A DNA stretch of 64,000 nucleotides from Planctomycetota bacterium. GTDB taxonomy: Bacteria > Planctomycetota > Phycisphaerae > WQYP01. Under the pieces are notes generated by a model. The model saw only the letters and a list, made by a program, of their open reading frames with translations, was not told the DNA's origin and searched no databases. The stretch is from NCBI GenBank assembly GCA_021831565.1, contig JAKBMM010000003.1, positions 1 to 64,000 on the forward strand. The letters run 5' to 3'. Numbering within the stretch: the stretch's first letter is position 1; the number at the start of each line of letters is the position of its first letter. The position numbers and the translations under genes were made by a program. Below are positions 27,646 through 37,388 of the stretch, piece after piece.

Positions 27646-28165
27646 CGCTGCGTCGAAAATGGGCCGCGCTGCGCTCGTCGCGTTAAGTTTGTTGCTGGCG
27701 GTTCTAACCGCCGGATGCGAAACGACGACCACCCGGCTGTATCCGCCGGGCGTGAATGCGGGCCGCCGGGCGGCTCTTAATCCGGACGCCCTGCGATTGC
27801 AAACTATCTCCGGCGCACTACTGCTATACTTCCAGCAACACCACCGCCTCCCCGAATCTCTCGGTGAATTGACGCCTCTGAATCCTGGCGGGTCTGGACC
27901 TCCGCTAAAGTTCACCTGCCCCACCACCGGCCGGCCTTACATATACGCACCCGCGGCAATCCCGGGCGATCCAGCCCACCGCTGGCTGCTCGTCTACGAC
28001 CCCGCGCCGGTGCATGGACGCCGCTGGGTGATTCTGGGCCAGCCGCCGCTAGGCCGCCAACCGGTTATGATGTGGGTGGTTTCTCTGGACGAGGCCGCGT
28101 TTGAGCGACTCCGACGCGCCACGACGCAACCACACCGCGGTCTGACGCCCCCGCCCCGCCCTTGA
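27623..28165 (+). CDS. Lipoprotein of the secretion operon
   Basis: A 180-residue protein whose start overlaps the end of gspD by 23 bp. A hydrophobic signal LVALSLLLAVLTAGC ends in a lipobox. The mature part begins ETTTTRLYPPG and contains HHRLPESLGELTPLNPGG and a CPTTGRPYIY segment, a pattern also seen in the C-terminal parts of pseudopilin-like proteins. An internal start at 27659 is possible. It could be a pilotin-like partner for the secretin, but only its position supports that. Confidence 0.6.
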   Translation: MTSNYPADAASKMGRAALVALSLLLAVLTAGCETTTTRLYPPGVNAGRRAALNPDALRLQTISGALLLYFQQHHRLPESLGELTPLNPGGSGPPLKFTCPTTGRPYIYAPAAIPGDPAHRWLLVYDPAPVHGRRWVILGQPPLGRQPVMMWVVSLDEAAFERLRRATTQPHRGLTPPPRP

Positions 28166-28373
28166 ATGCCACACCGTTATTTTCGGAGCAACTACATCGA
28201 ACGGCCGCGGCGGACCCGGCGCAAAACCCGCTTCCACTTGCGGTGACACGCTGTTGCAACACCCGAAGAAAAGTGGAAAATTCTTTCCTGGTGTTCAACT
28301 TGGGTTAGAGCGTGTGTGAGGAGACGGCGGCCGCGCTATCGTTTTCCGCGCGCTCTTAGACGAGAAAATATGT

Positions 28374-29855
28374 ATGACGAAGCAAAGCTACATTGCCGTG
28401 GATCTGGGCGCGGAATCGGGGCGGGTTATGTTGGCCGCCGTGGACGCGTCCGGCGTGTTTCTTCGGGAGATGCATCGGTTTACCAATGGTCCGGTTCGCG
28501 TCGGCCCCACACTTTATTGGGATGTGTTGCGCCTGTGGAATGAAATTAAGGTCGGTCTCGCCAAAGCCATCGCCGACAATCCCGATATCGCCGGTGTCGG
28601 CGTGGACACGTGGGGCGTTGATTTCGGCCTGCTGGATGAATATGGCCAACTGATAGGTAATCCCGTTCACTACCGCGACGCGCGCACCGAAGGCGTGTCC
28701 GGAGAATTTTTTACCCGCCTGGCCCATGAAAAAGTTTACGGCCTCACCGGCATACAAACACTCCCCTTCAACACTCTTTTCCAACTGGTCGCCCTGACCC
28801 GTCGGAACCCCGGCGCCCTGGCTGGCGCCCGCCATCTGCTTTTCATTCCCGATCTGCTGGTCTATTGGCTTTGCGGGCGAATGGTCAATGAATACACCAT
28901 CGCAAGCACATCCCAGATGCTCCACGCCCATACCCGGCGCTGGGCGCCGGAAATTCTCGCCGCCATTCCGGCGCCCGTCTGGCTTTTTCCCGAAATCGTT
29001 ATGCCCGGAACGGTGCTTGGCCCCATCGCCGACGATGTCGTGGCCCTGCCGAAGCACACAAACCGTGTCATTCCCGTCATCGCCGTCGGTTCGCACGATA
29101 CCGCCAGCGCCGTGGCCGCCGTACCGGCCGCGGGCGAAGACTGGCTCTTTCTTTCCAGCGGCACCTGGAGCTTGCTGGGAGTGGAAGTTTGCCAACCCGT
29201 GCTTTCGCCCAAGGCGGCGCAATACAATTTCACCAACGAAGGGGGTGTGGAAGGCCGGATCCGTCTGCTCAAAAATATCGCCGGTCTCTGGCCTTTGCAG
29301 GAATGTCGCCGCGCCTGGGCCGAGCAGGGCCGGGAATTTGACTATCAAACGTTGCTGCGGTTGGCGCGGGAGGAACCTGCGCGCAGCGCGCTGTTGAATC
29401 TCGATGACGCGGCCATGCTTTCCCCCGGCGATATGCCCCGGAAAATAGTCGAACAGTGCCGCCGCACCGGCCAGAGCGTGCCGGAAACTCCCGGTCGTTT
29501 CACCCGCGTCATACTCGAGAGCCTTGCGGCGCGCTACGCCCGCGTCAAGGACATGCTCACGGATGTCACGGGCCGCGGGTTCAAGAGACTGCACATTGTC
29601 GGCGGCGGTTCGCAAAATGAATTGCTCAACCAGATGACCGCCGACGCCACCGGCCTGGAGGTTCACGCCGGACCGGTCGAAGCCACCGCCATCGGCAATG
29701 TGCTGGCGCAGGCCCTGGCCACCGGCCAGATTCCCTCGCTGGCCGCCGGTCGGGAATTGGTCGCCAAAACCGCCTTGATTCGCGTTTACCAACCGCGCGA
29801 AACCGACCGCTGGCAAAACTGGGCCGCGACCATGGCACGGCGGGAACCATTATGA
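28374..29855 (+). CDS. rhaB: Rhamnulokinase
   Basis: A 493-residue FGGY-family sugar kinase. N-terminal SYIAVDLGAESGRVMLA is the phosphate-binding start. GVGVDTWGVDFGLLDEYG and NPVHYRDARTEGV are typical of rhamnulokinases, and the C-terminal FKRLHIVGGGSQNELLNQ is the second FGGY signature region. It would phosphorylate L-rhamnulose in rhamnose breakdown. No other rhamnose genes are next to it. It overlaps aroK by four bases. The ribosome site is weak. Confidence 0.9.
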   Translation: MTKQSYIAVDLGAESGRVMLAAVDASGVFLREMHRFTNGPVRVGPTLYWDVLRLWNEIKVGLAKAIADNPDIAGVGVDTWGVDFGLLDEYGQLIGNPVHYRDARTEGVSGEFFTRLAHEKVYGLTGIQTLPFNTLFQLVALTRRNPGALAGARHLLFIPDLLVYWLCGRMVNEYTIASTSQMLHAHTRRWAPEILAAIPAPVWLFPEIVMPGTVLGPIADDVVALPKHTNRVIPVIAVGSHDTASAVAAVPAAGEDWLFLSSGTWSLLGVEVCQPVLSPKAAQYNFTNEGGVEGRIRLLKNIAGLWPLQECRRAWAEQGREFDYQTLLRLAREEPARSALLNLDDAAMLSPGDMPRKIVEQCRRTGQSVPETPGRFTRVILESLAARYARVKDMLTDVTGRGFKRLHIVGGGSQNELLNQMTADATGLEVHAGPVEATAIGNVLAQALATGQIPSLAAGRELVAKTALIRVYQPRETDRWQNWAATMARREPL

Positions 29856-30382
29856 ACATTGTTCTGATCGGCTATCGCGGTTGCGGCAAATCCACCATCG
29901 GCAAACTGCTCGCCGCCCGGTTGGGGCTGGCCTTCGTTGACACCGACGAATTAATCAGTGAACGAGCCGGCAAGACCATAAAGGAAATCTTCGATCAGGC
30001 GGGGGAAGCCGGTTTCCGGGAACTGGAGGCGGCCGTTGTCGCCGATGTCGCCGCGCGCGACAACACCGTCATCGCCGCCGGTGGCGGGGTGGTGCTGGGA
30101 TCGGAAAATATCGCGCTGCTCAAACGACGCGGCAAGCTGATATGGCTCCAAGCCACGCCGGAGGTTCTCTGGCGGCGCATTCAGGCCGATCAACAGACCG
30201 TGCGGACGCGGCCGAATCTCACAACCGCGGGCGGCTTGGCCGAAGTTCAACATCTGCTGGCTCTTCGCGCGCCGCTGTATCGGCAAGCCGCCGACATCAC
30301 CGTGGATGTTTCCTCCCTGGATGTGGAACATGCCGCGCTCCACATCGGGCGCGTGTGGCGCTCTTGGACGAGAGCGTTATAA
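29852..30382 (+). CDS. aroK: Shikimate kinase
   Basis: A 176-residue enzyme. The P-loop GYRGCGKSTIGKLLA is near residue 7, the shikimate-binding region follows (FVDTDELISERAG; GFRELEAAVV), then GGGVVLGSEN and the lid RTRPNL. It phosphorylates shikimate in aromatic amino acid synthesis. The ATG overlaps the rhaB stop (ATGA), an unlikely metabolic pairing, so the two genes are probably joined only by compact packing. Confidence 0.93.
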   Translation: MNIVLIGYRGCGKSTIGKLLAARLGLAFVDTDELISERAGKTIKEIFDQAGEAGFRELEAAVVADVAARDNTVIAAGGGVVLGSENIALLKRRGKLIWLQATPEVLWRRIQADQQTVRTRPNLTTAGGLAEVQHLLALRAPLYRQAADITVDVSSLDVEHAALHIGRVWRSWTRAL

Positions 30383-30454
30383 TTCGCAGCCGGTATGCCT
30401 ATGCATGCAAGCCACTGCATGTCCGGGAGTTCGGTTTTACCCGCGGTGAGCACG

Positions 30455-32890
30455 TCAGGGCGCTTGGCGGGCGCATCCAGTTGACCCAATCCGCATTGTC
30501 CGCGCCGCCCGCAAGCGTCGCGCCATCCGAAACACGGTCTCCGGGGATCGAAGCGGTTTTAAGGCAAAACCGTGGAACGTCACCCAATGCTGCGGACGGG
30601 TGATCCAGACGTAGCGTTTCACATCGCTGGGCGATACAAGAACGTGTTCAAGCCCGTACTCTCCGTTTGCCGCTGCTCTTGATATCTGAAATCGAAGGAA
30701 AGGAAATTGGTTGGGGAGTACTTGTAAGCCGGTTTCTGGAGCCACGAGCCTTCCCTCGCGGTCCACAACGCCCACGGCAATTACTTGATTGGGGTACGGA
30801 TCTTTGGAGCAACTCCACCCCAACTGGCTTCCAACGATCTTATTATGGGCGTTAATGAGCGGGGAAACCCAGGCCAGCGTGAACTTACAACCCTTGTACA
30901 AAAAGCTCCGCCGAAACGTGCCATAAACAGCAGCGGTTCCAAGAATCTTCCATGTGCCGGAATCCAGCCCAACGTGCAGCGTACCGGTATGAGGGTGCGG
31001 GAGCTTAACCCACTCACCCCCTCTTGTTTCGAGCGGATGCTCCCGGCCGGTATTGGGGAAATCGGACAAATTTTCCGGCAATTGGATGTCCAAGAGCACG
31101 GCCATGTTTCCATCCGAAAGGTAATAAGCATGGCGAAAAGGAAAACCGAGAATCCCGTACTGGACATTCCGGAAGCTATATATATCCCCTGGCTTCAGCT
31201 TCAGGCCGTGCGGCCTACAACCCCTGGTCCAGCCGGGCATTGCGTTCCCATCCGGCGTCCAGGGGCAAAATTCCCATGTCCCGCTGGTCACGCCACAGAG
31301 CGTTACCACCGCTCCACCGGGCAGAGTTTTTGACCACCGCGAATTGGGCCCAAGGGGTGCGACTGGATGCGCCTTGGCAAATTGATTCCACGCCACAGAA
31401 TCCGCGGCGATCTTTTCCAGCCCGGCGGATCCGCTACGGATGTACCGTCGCAGTCTGATAATTCTGGTTATTGCGGAGACCAGCTCGGCCGGATACCGCT
31501 CCACGTCGAAAACCACCGCGCTGTACCAGTGCCGCCCCTTGGAATTGGCGGCGCTTCGCAGCAGCACGACCGCATGGTCGGGCGCAATCTTTACCGCCGC
31601 AGTGTAAATGTAAGGGGTATGCACAATTTTATGGTTGACAACCATTAGCTTTGAATCTGCGTCAAAACGCACGCCCACTCGCATGAAATTAGCGTATGCC
31701 CTGGCGTTACAATGGAAGGACAAGTCAGATGTCTCTTGCGGAAAGGCAAACTTGGCGCCCGAAATTTTGAATTCGTGAAAAAAAAGCAAAGAATGGGATA
31801 CTACGCTATGGTTGGGTTGGAGTGCCGCCGAACGCCAGATGAGGTTGCGGCCCAATAAAACCCTTCCTCTATCCGCTTGCGATCTGGCCAGCGCACGCAC
31901 TCTATGGGCGGAAATATCGTACGCCAATACGCCGCCGGGCTTGCCGGATAAAAATTTTCCATCGGTTTGCACCGCCCACACGAAATTACCCCGCACCATC
32001 ATTTCATACGCCACACATATCAACACGCCGGTTTGCGATCCGGTGGAATTGTCGGTCAGAGCGTCTGCCGCCGGGACCGTCTTTGTCGGTGTTGGATTTA
32101 CCGTTGCGTGTGACGCCTTCAGCGCTATCGCCGCCGTCGCAATGGCCAGCGTCACGGCAGCCGCACCCATGATTGCCGGGATATGCGCCGCATGAAACGC
32201 CACCTTTCGTGCGGCATGGGCAATCCCCAGCCCCACCGGAATTTTTCCACTCACACCCTGCAACACCCGCCCAATACGCTCACTGGATGCAGTCCCGACT
32301 CCGGAGGCCAACAGCGCCGCCACCGCGACGTTATCCAGCGGCATGTCATGCCACGCCATGATTTTGCGCAATTTTCCCACCGCCCGCGTGATGCGTTTTT
32401 CCGCCGCCGCTTCTGATACGCGCAACTGCTGGGCAACCTGCCGGGCGCTGCAACTTTGGAAGAACCGCGCCACCAGCACATCGCGGTCACCGGTGGAGAG
32501 TTTTTGCATGGCCGCATCCAGGACCGTGAGTTGTTCGGCATTGGATTCCACCGCCGGCCCGGCGGATGCGCGCATTTCTTCACTTCGCATGGCTGCCGCC
32601 TTTCGTTCGCGATTTTTCAGTCTCCGCTCGAATTTCCGTATATCGTTGCAGGCATAATGCGTCGCCCGGACCAACCAGCCTCCAACGGGCCGTTTTCCAT
32701 CGCCAAGGTGCTTGCGCCTTCGCCACATGGCGATAAAGACCGCCTGCGTCGCATCCTCAGCCAGATTTGCGTCCCCAAGTTGCCGGCGCGCCATGCCATA
32801 AACCCAGCCACTGTGGGCGGCTACAACACTTTTAAATGGATCATGTTCAAAGGGTTTGCCGCCGGTCGCAATATCTGTTTGTTCCGTCAT
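30455..32890 (-). CDS. ECF sigma factor fused to a membrane anchor and large outer domain
   Basis: The N-terminus has sigma region 2 (VYGMARRQLGDANLAEDATQ; AMWRRRKHL) and region 4 (LSTGDRDVLVARFFQSCSAR, then EKRITRAVGKLRKIM) by about residue 190. One membrane segment (IMGAAAVTLAIATAAIAL) follows near 255, and then about 540 residues of Trp/Tyr-rich, probably extracytoplasmic sequence. The track's first codon is GTG at 32911; ATG at 32890 with GGAG 9 bases before it is preferred. No separate anti-sigma gene is adjacent, so the outer domain may itself sense signals and restrain the sigma part. The outer domain is not recognised. Confidence 0.8.
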   Translation of the reverse strand: MTEQTDIATGGKPFEHDPFKSVVAAHSGWVYGMARRQLGDANLAEDATQAVFIAMWRRRKHLGDGKRPVGGWLVRATHYACNDIRKFERRLKNRERKAAAMRSEEMRASAGPAVESNAEQLTVLDAAMQKLSTGDRDVLVARFFQSCSARQVAQQLRVSEAAAEKRITRAVGKLRKIMAWHDMPLDNVAVAALLASGVGTASSERIGRVLQGVSGKIPVGLGIAHAARKVAFHAAHIPAIMGAAAVTLAIATAAIALKASHATVNPTPTKTVPAADALTDNSTGSQTGVLICVAYEMMVRGNFVWAVQTDGKFLSGKPGGVLAYDISAHRVRALARSQADRGRVLLGRNLIWRSAALQPNHSVVSHSLLFFHEFKISGAKFAFPQETSDLSFHCNARAYANFMRVGVRFDADSKLMVVNHKIVHTPYIYTAAVKIAPDHAVVLLRSAANSKGRHWYSAVVFDVERYPAELVSAITRIIRLRRYIRSGSAGLEKIAADSVAWNQFAKAHPVAPLGPNSRWSKTLPGGAVVTLCGVTSGTWEFCPWTPDGNAMPGWTRGCRPHGLKLKPGDIYSFRNVQYGILGFPFRHAYYLSDGNMAVLLDIQLPENLSDFPNTGREHPLETRGGEWVKLPHPHTGTLHVGLDSGTWKILGTAAVYGTFRRSFLYKGCKFTLAWVSPLINAHNKIVGSQLGWSCSKDPYPNQVIAVGVVDREGRLVAPETGLQVLPNQFPFLRFQISRAAANGEYGLEHVLVSPSDVKRYVWITRPQHWVTFHGFALKPLRSPETVFRMARRLRAARTMRIGSTGCARQAP

Positions 32891-32982
32891 CGCCTGCATC
32901 TCCAATTCCACGCCGCCGCTTACCTGTTCCTGCTACTATATGGCCGCCGCCCGCAATTCCGGACATAATATGCTCCACGCGG

Positions 32983-33000
32983 TCCCGATCCCCATCGGGA
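32983..33000. repeat. Palindrome TCCCGAT-CCCC-ATCGGGA, copy 2
   Basis: Seven-base arms and a four-base loop, in the intergenic region between the sigma fusion gene and coaE, 65 bp before the coaE start. It could form a hairpin in the coaE leader. Confidence 0.6.
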
Positions 33001-33065
33001 TTGAGACGTGTCGTCCGTTCAAAGTGGAATATGGTGTCCCAGCGGGTGGTGCGGAGTATAATTCA

Positions 33066-33737
33066 ATGCCGTCGAATCAGTCGCCCGCTGAAAAACGATA
33101 CCCCAAGCCCATCATCGGCTTGGTGGGCGGGATTGGGGCGGGCAAAAGCACTGTTGCCGGGGAACTGGAAAAGCTTGGATGCGCGGTGATTGATAGCGAC
33201 AAGCTCGCCGCCGCGGCGCTCCAGGAACCGGTTATCCAGGCCCAACTGCGGCAATGGTGGGGTGAAGAGATTTGTCCGGCCAATGGGTCCATCAACCGCC
33301 AGGCGCTGGCGGCGAAGGTATTCGCCAATCCCGGTGGCTATCGGGAGTTGGAGCGGCTAAACGGTCTGATCCATCCCCGAGTCGCACAAATGCGACGGGA
33401 AAAGATGCTCCAAGTGGAGCATAATCCCTTGGTCGTAGGCGTGGTATGGGATTCGCCTCTACTCGTTGAAAGCGGTTTGCAGAACGAATGCGACGCCATT
33501 ATTTTCGTAAAAGCGTCGGAGGAGATGCGGCGTAAGCGTGTGTTTCAGACTCGCGGTTGGGATGACCGGGAAATCAGGCGAAGAGAAAAATTTCAGGCGC
33601 CACTGGACAAAAAGATGGAAATCGCGGATTATATAGTGGATAATGACGGCGACTGGGCGTCGAGCGGTACCCAAACCTGCCGTGTGCTTTCCCAGATTTT
33701 GGCGGAATTCGGGCGGATACCGCCCAGCGAGGAATAA
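33066..33737 (+). CDS. coaE: Dephospho-CoA kinase
   Basis: The last enzyme of coenzyme A synthesis, about 223 residues from the ATG at 33066 (MPSNQSPAEKRYPKP). The longer track start would overlap the divergent sigma gene. The P-loop GLVGGIGAGKSTVAGELEKLG is followed by the CoaE pattern VIDSDKLAAAAL, LIHPRVAQMRREKM and VVWDSPLLVESGL. The C-terminal DYIVDNDGDW is the usual end of the kinase core. Confidence 0.9.
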   Translation: MPSNQSPAEKRYPKPIIGLVGGIGAGKSTVAGELEKLGCAVIDSDKLAAAALQEPVIQAQLRQWWGEEICPANGSINRQALAAKVFANPGGYRELERLNGLIHPRVAQMRREKMLQVEHNPLVVGVVWDSPLLVESGLQNECDAIIFVKASEEMRRKRVFQTRGWDDREIRRREKFQAPLDKKMEIADYIVDNDGDWASSGTQTCRVLSQILAEFGRIPPSEE

Positions 33738-34078
33738 TTATTCATCTCAAAAGATACCGCGGCGTCGATTCTGTTCGCGCCAGGGGCAAAATCCGTTTAA
33801 CCAACCGTTGGTAGATTGTAGATTGTGTAAATTTGGTGTAAGTCCGTGGTTGGATTTGATTTTCCCGGTGATTTAGCCGATAATGGGATATGTGGCTCCT
33901 TGAGCCGCGCGACTCGCAGAAGCAATGGTACCCAATTTGAGTATGTGAAGTTGATGTGCAGCGTTCCGCATGGGGCGGCCGCTGGGGTTTGGGGAGATGA
34001 TAGGCTTGCCATCCCGGTGTATGCGAACCAGCAGAATCAGCGAGCACTTTTTCAGAAGGAAAACACAGGAGGCCATTC
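33738..34078. other. 341-bp leader region of rho
   Basis: No credible gene is seen; small ORFs here lack ribosome sites or overlap rho out of frame. A short hairpin GGCTC-CTT-GAGCC lies at 33893-33905, and TAGATTG occurs twice near 33810. A long untranslated leader is common for rho, which is often autoregulated. The region ends with a good AGGAGG before the ATG at 34079. Confidence 0.4.
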
Positions 34079-35644
34079 ATGGCACGTACCACGAAAAGTA
34101 AAAAATCCAGCAATTCTCAGGAAGAAACAGGCCAGACGCAGACCGCGGTGAGCGAAGCTCCGGAAACGGCGCCGGTGGTCGCACCGGAATCCGCGCCCGT
34201 GGCCGCTGCGGAACCCGCAACTGAAGCCGTCGGTCTGGAGTCGACCATCAAAACGCCGGATGACGCCGGCAACAGGAAGATGTCCGCGATCGATGGCGCC
34301 ACCATGGTGGGGGCCGGCGGCGATACATCGGATAGGGATGTGATCTACGACGAGGAAACCCACCAGAAGTATGAAGCGGTCAAACGCAGCGAGCTGCACC
34401 TGATCGACCTTCAGAAAATGACCGTAGCCGAATTGCATGACATCTGCAAGAAAGAGAGCATCGAGGATTACATCGGCCTGAAGAAACAGGATCTGGTCTT
34501 CAAAATACTTAAGAAACGCATCACCGACAACGGCTTGATGGTCGGCGAGGGCGTGCTGGAAATCCTGCCCGACGGCTTCGGATTCCTGCGCTCGCCGGAG
34601 TATAACTACCTGCCCTGCCCGGACGACATTTACGTTTCGCCTTCGCAGATTCGCCGTTTCGGTCTGCGCAACGGCAATATCGTCACCGGCCAGATTCGTC
34701 CGCCCAAGGAATCGGAACGCTATTTCGCCCTTTTGCGCGTGGAGGCAATCAACCTTGAAGATCCCAACATGCTCACCGAAAAGGTGAACTTTGAGGATCT
34801 CACGCCGCTGCATCCGAACAAACGTTTCTTCATGGAAACCACGCCGGAAGAAATCAACATGCGCATCGTGGATCTGGTCACGCCCATCGGCAAGGGACAG
34901 CGTATGCTGATCGTGGCGCCGCCGCGCACCGGGAAAACGGTGCTGTTGCAGAAAATCGCCAACGCCATTACCGCCAACCACTCCGACGTTTATCTGATCG
35001 TCCTGCTGATCGACGAACGCCCGGAAGAAGTCACGGAAATGCAGCGCGCCACCAAAGCCGAAGTGGTCAGCTCCACCTTTGATGAACCGGCCAGCCGGCA
35101 CGTGAGCGTCGCGGAAATGGTCATTGAAAAGGCCAAACGGCTTGTTGAATATGGGCGCGACGTGGTGATCCTGCTCGACTCAATCACCCGCCTGGCCCGG
35201 GCCTACAACACCGAGGTGCCGCACTCGGGCAAAATCCTCACCGGCGGCGTGGACGCCAACGCGCTCCAGAAACCCAAGCGGTTCTTCGGCGCGGCCCGCA
35301 ATATTGAAGAAGGCGGCTCCCTGACCATCGTCGGGACCGCCCTGGTCGACACCGGTTCCAAGATGGATGAAGTGATCTTTGAAGAATTCAAAGGAACCGG
35401 CAACAGCGAACTGCATCTGGATCGCCGGCTCGTTGAACGGCGCACGTATCCGGCGATCAACATCGCCGCCAGCGGGACCCGCAAGGAGGAACTGCTGCTG
35501 GACAAACGCGAATTGGAACTGGTGTATCGCCTGCGCAAGGTTCTGTCGGACATGAATCCCATCGAGGCGGTCGAGCTGTTGAAAAACCGCCTGGAGAAAA
35601 AAACGACCAACCGCGAATTCCTTCTGACCATGAATCTTGATTGA
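34079..35644 (+). CDS. rho: Transcription termination factor Rho
   Basis: A 521-residue hexameric RNA helicase; ACAGGAGG precedes the ATG. An Ala/Glu/Pro-rich extension of about 100 residues ([17 protein letters not shown]) comes first. Then the N-terminal Rho fold ([18 protein letters not shown]), the cold-shock RNA-binding domain ([20 protein letters not shown]), Walker A ([15 protein letters not shown]), [16 protein letters not shown] and the Q/R-loop area [17 protein letters not shown]. Extra N-terminal low-complexity regions are usual in high-GC and planctomycete Rho proteins. It converges on prfA. Confidence 0.96.
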   Translation: MARTTKSKKSSNSQEETGQTQTAVSEAPETAPVVAPESAPVAAAEPATEAVGLESTIKTPDDAGNRKMSAIDGATMVGAGGDTSDRDVIYDEETHQKYEAVKRSELHLIDLQKMTVAELHDICKKESIEDYIGLKKQDLVFKILKKRITDNGLMVGEGVLEILPDGFGFLRSPEYNYLPCPDDIYVSPSQIRRFGLRNGNIVTGQIRPPKESERYFALLRVEAINLEDPNMLTEKVNFEDLTPLHPNKRFFMETTPEEINMRIVDLVTPIGKGQRMLIVAPPRTGKTVLLQKIANAITANHSDVYLIVLLIDERPEEVTEMQRATKAEVVSSTFDEPASRHVSVAEMVIEKAKRLVEYGRDVVILLDSITRLARAYNTEVPHSGKILTGGVDANALQKPKRFFGAARNIEEGGSLTIVGTALVDTGSKMDEVIFEEFKGTGNSELHLDRRLVERRTYPAINIAASGTRKEELLLDKRELELVYRLRKVLSDMNPIEAVELLKNRLEKKTTNREFLLTMNLD

Positions 35645-35701
35645 CCCCGCGCCCGATTCCCGGCCGGGAACGCCTCCACCGCGTTCTCTCTGGAGCGGGC
35701 G

Positions 35702-36817
35702 TCAACCCTCGTTTGCCGCCAGCGCTGCGAGCCGTCGGTGGCGATCAAAATCCCGCAGCGCCTCCAGCAGGTCGTCCATGTCACCGGCGAGAATTTGAGC
35801 CAGGGGAAAGTTCCGGTTGAGCCGATGGTCGGTCAGCCGGTTTTGCGGGAGATTATAGGTGCGGATCCGCTCATTGCGATCGCCGCTGCCGATCATCCGC
35901 CGGCGGTCGCTGGAGCGCTGGGCGCGCCGCCGCGAATCATGGAATTCAAACACGCGCGAGCGCAGCACCCGCCAGGCTTTTTCCCGGTTCTTATGCTGGC
36001 TGCGCTCCTCGCGCATCCGCACCACAATGCCGGTGGGCAGATGGGTAAGCTGGACCGCCGACTCCACCTTGTTGACGTTCTGCCCGCCCGGTCCGCCGGC
36101 CCGGGAAACATCCTCGCGAACGTCGGCGGGGTTGATCTCGATATCCGATTGATCCGCCTCCGGCAGAACCGCCACTGTCGCGGCGCTGGTATGGATGCGC
36201 CCCTGGGTTTCCGTTTCCGGCACGCGCTGCACCCGGTGTCCGCCGCCCTCCCAGGCCAGGGCCTGGTATATTCCCGGTCCGCGAACATTGGCGATCATTT
36301 CCCGGAATCCTCCCAGGTCGCTGGGGGAGAAATCAAGCACTTCAAACCGCCAGCGCCGCTTTTCGCTATAACGCCGGTACATTTCCGACAGATCGCGCGC
36401 GAACAGGGCGGCTTCGTTTCCACCGGTGCCGGCGCGAATTTCCAGAATCACCGAGTCGGCGGAAACTTCGTCCGCGGCCAGAAAATCGTCCACCATTTTT
36501 TCCAGTTGCCCGGCCAGGCTGGCGGAAAGTTCCTGCTCTTCGGCGGCGGCAAGCCGGCGAAATTCCCTGTCTTGTCCGGTATCGGCGGCGATTTGCCGCG
36601 CCTCTTGCCATTGCGCTTCGATCGCCCGGTATTCCCGGTAGGATTCCAGCGTGCGCGTCAAGCGGGCATTCTGGCGGGAAAGTTCCACCAGGCGAACGGA
36701 ATTGGCGAGCGTTTGCGGATCCTCAAGTTCCTGCTCCAGTTGCCGCTGGCGCCGGGCCATGACGTCAAACTGTTTCAGGATGATCTGGCAAACCAAGTTG
36801 TCCGGCGTTTTGACCAT
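35702..36817 (-). CDS. prfA: Peptide chain release factor 1
   Basis: A 371-residue class-I release factor. The peptidyl-hydrolysis motif is [49 protein letters not shown] and [19 protein letters not shown] are release factor 1 type rather than RF2. It reads UAA and UAG stops. It lies 87 bp downstream of rpmE on the same strand; the rpmE-prfA order is common in bacteria. No prmC methylase gene follows here; instead it meets rho tail to tail. Confidence 0.93.
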   Translation of the reverse strand: MVKTPDNLVCQIILKQFDVMARRQRQLEQELEDPQTLANSVRLVELSRQNARLTRTLESYREYRAIEAQWQEARQIAADTGQDREFRRLAAAEEQELSASLAGQLEKMVDDFLAADEVSADSVILEIRAGTGGNEAALFARDLSEMYRRYSEKRRWRFEVLDFSPSDLGGFREMIANVRGPGIYQALAWEGGGHRVQRVPETETQGRIHTSAATVAVLPEADQSDIEINPADVREDVSRAGGPGGQNVNKVESAVQLTHLPTGIVVRMREERSQHKNREKAWRVLRSRVFEFHDSRRRAQRSSDRRRMIGSGDRNERIRTYNLPQNRLTDHRLNRNFPLAQILAGDMDDLLEALRDFDRHRRLAALAANEG

Positions 36818-36904
36818 GATGAAGCTTGTTTCAAAAAGCCGGTGAATGAAGACAAAAATCGCGCCACCGGCGCGGGGCGGCGTTCCTCCATTTTCAACCG
36901 TTCG

Positions 36905-37135
36905 CTACTTTTTGGCGCCGGCGGCGGTCTTGGCGTTGAAATTGCCGTATTTCTTCTGGAACCGCTCCACGCGCCCGGCCGTGTCGACGAATTTCTGCTT
37001 GCCGGTATAAAACGGATGGCAGGCGCCGCAGATTTCCGCCTCGATATGCCGCAGCGCCGAGCCGGTTTCAAAAGTATTGCCGCAGGCGCAACGGACCTTG
37101 ACGTAATGGTAGGGAGGATGGATATTCTTTTTCAT
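36905..37135 (-). CDS. rpmE: 50S ribosomal protein L31, zinc-binding type
   Basis: The track ORF extends back through the tRNA gene; the true start is ATG at 37135, [14 protein letters not shown]. The 76-residue product has the zinc ribbon pair CACGNTF and [20 protein letters not shown], so it is the cysteine-containing form of L31. A short Lys/Ala tail (AKTAAGAKK) ends it. tRNA-Met lies just upstream on the same strand and prfA downstream. Confidence 0.95.
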   Translation of the reverse strand: MKKNIHPPYHYVKVRCACGNTFETGSALRHIEAEICGACHPFYTGKQKFVDTAGRVERFQKKYGNFNAKTAAGAKK

Positions 37136-37173
37136 GGTTTTTCCTTCATGCTTACCAAATCGCTTCCGTTCAA

Positions 37174-37246
37174 TAGCGGCGTCCGGACTCGAACCGGAGA
37201 CCTTGGGCTTATGAATCCCGCGCTCTACCAACTGAGCTACGCCGCC
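37174..37246 (-). tRNA. tRNA-Met (anticodon CAT)
   Basis: A 73-base cloverleaf on the minus strand: acceptor GGCGGCG, D-stem GCTC/GAGC with AGTTGGTA loop, anticodon loop TTCATAA, T-arm TCCGG-TTCGAGT-CCGGA and discriminator A. CCA is not encoded. It reads as an elongator rather than an initiator because it has a first G-U pair instead of a C-A mismatch. The anticodon stem is weak: only three G-C pairs are intact, with C27-A43 and A31-G39 mismatched. Confidence 0.9.
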
Positions 37247-37261
37247 ATCTCCCAGACCCTT

Positions 37262-37291
37262 AGTTTAGCCAAAGGAAGCCTGTTCTGGCAA
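37262..37291 (-). promoter_or_regulatory. Candidate promoter for tRNA-Met, rpmE and prfA
   Basis: On the minus strand, TTGCCA is followed after 18 bases by TAAACT, which ends 15 bases before the mature tRNA 5' end. Both boxes are imperfect, but the distance to the tRNA is right. Confidence 0.35.
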
Positions 37292-37319
37292 TTGCCCGGA
37301 ACCGCCCCTAACATATATG
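37292..37319 (+). promoter_or_regulatory. Candidate promoter for pgl
   Basis: On the plus strand, TTGCCC is followed after 16 bases by TATATG. Transcription would start near 37327, which would exclude the first track start (37317) and favours ATG 37389. Confidence 0.3.
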
Positions 37320-37388
37320 CAGGGTGCGATGTTTTTTGCGGGGGCGGCGCGGGTTTTCCACGCGTTGGGTCGGAGAGATTTGCGGCGT

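Noticed and set aside
28356-29816. A 486-residue minus-strand ORF opposite rhaB
   Set aside because: The opposite strand encodes a clear rhamnulokinase; this ORF has no recognisable motif.
33846-34151. A 101-residue ORF in front of rho
   Set aside because: It overlaps the rho start out of frame and lacks a ribosome site; the region looks like a leader.
36905-37231. Extended L31 start through the tRNA gene
   Set aside because: The extra 32 residues are translated from the tRNA-Met gene; the normal L31 start [10 protein letters not shown] is at 37135.
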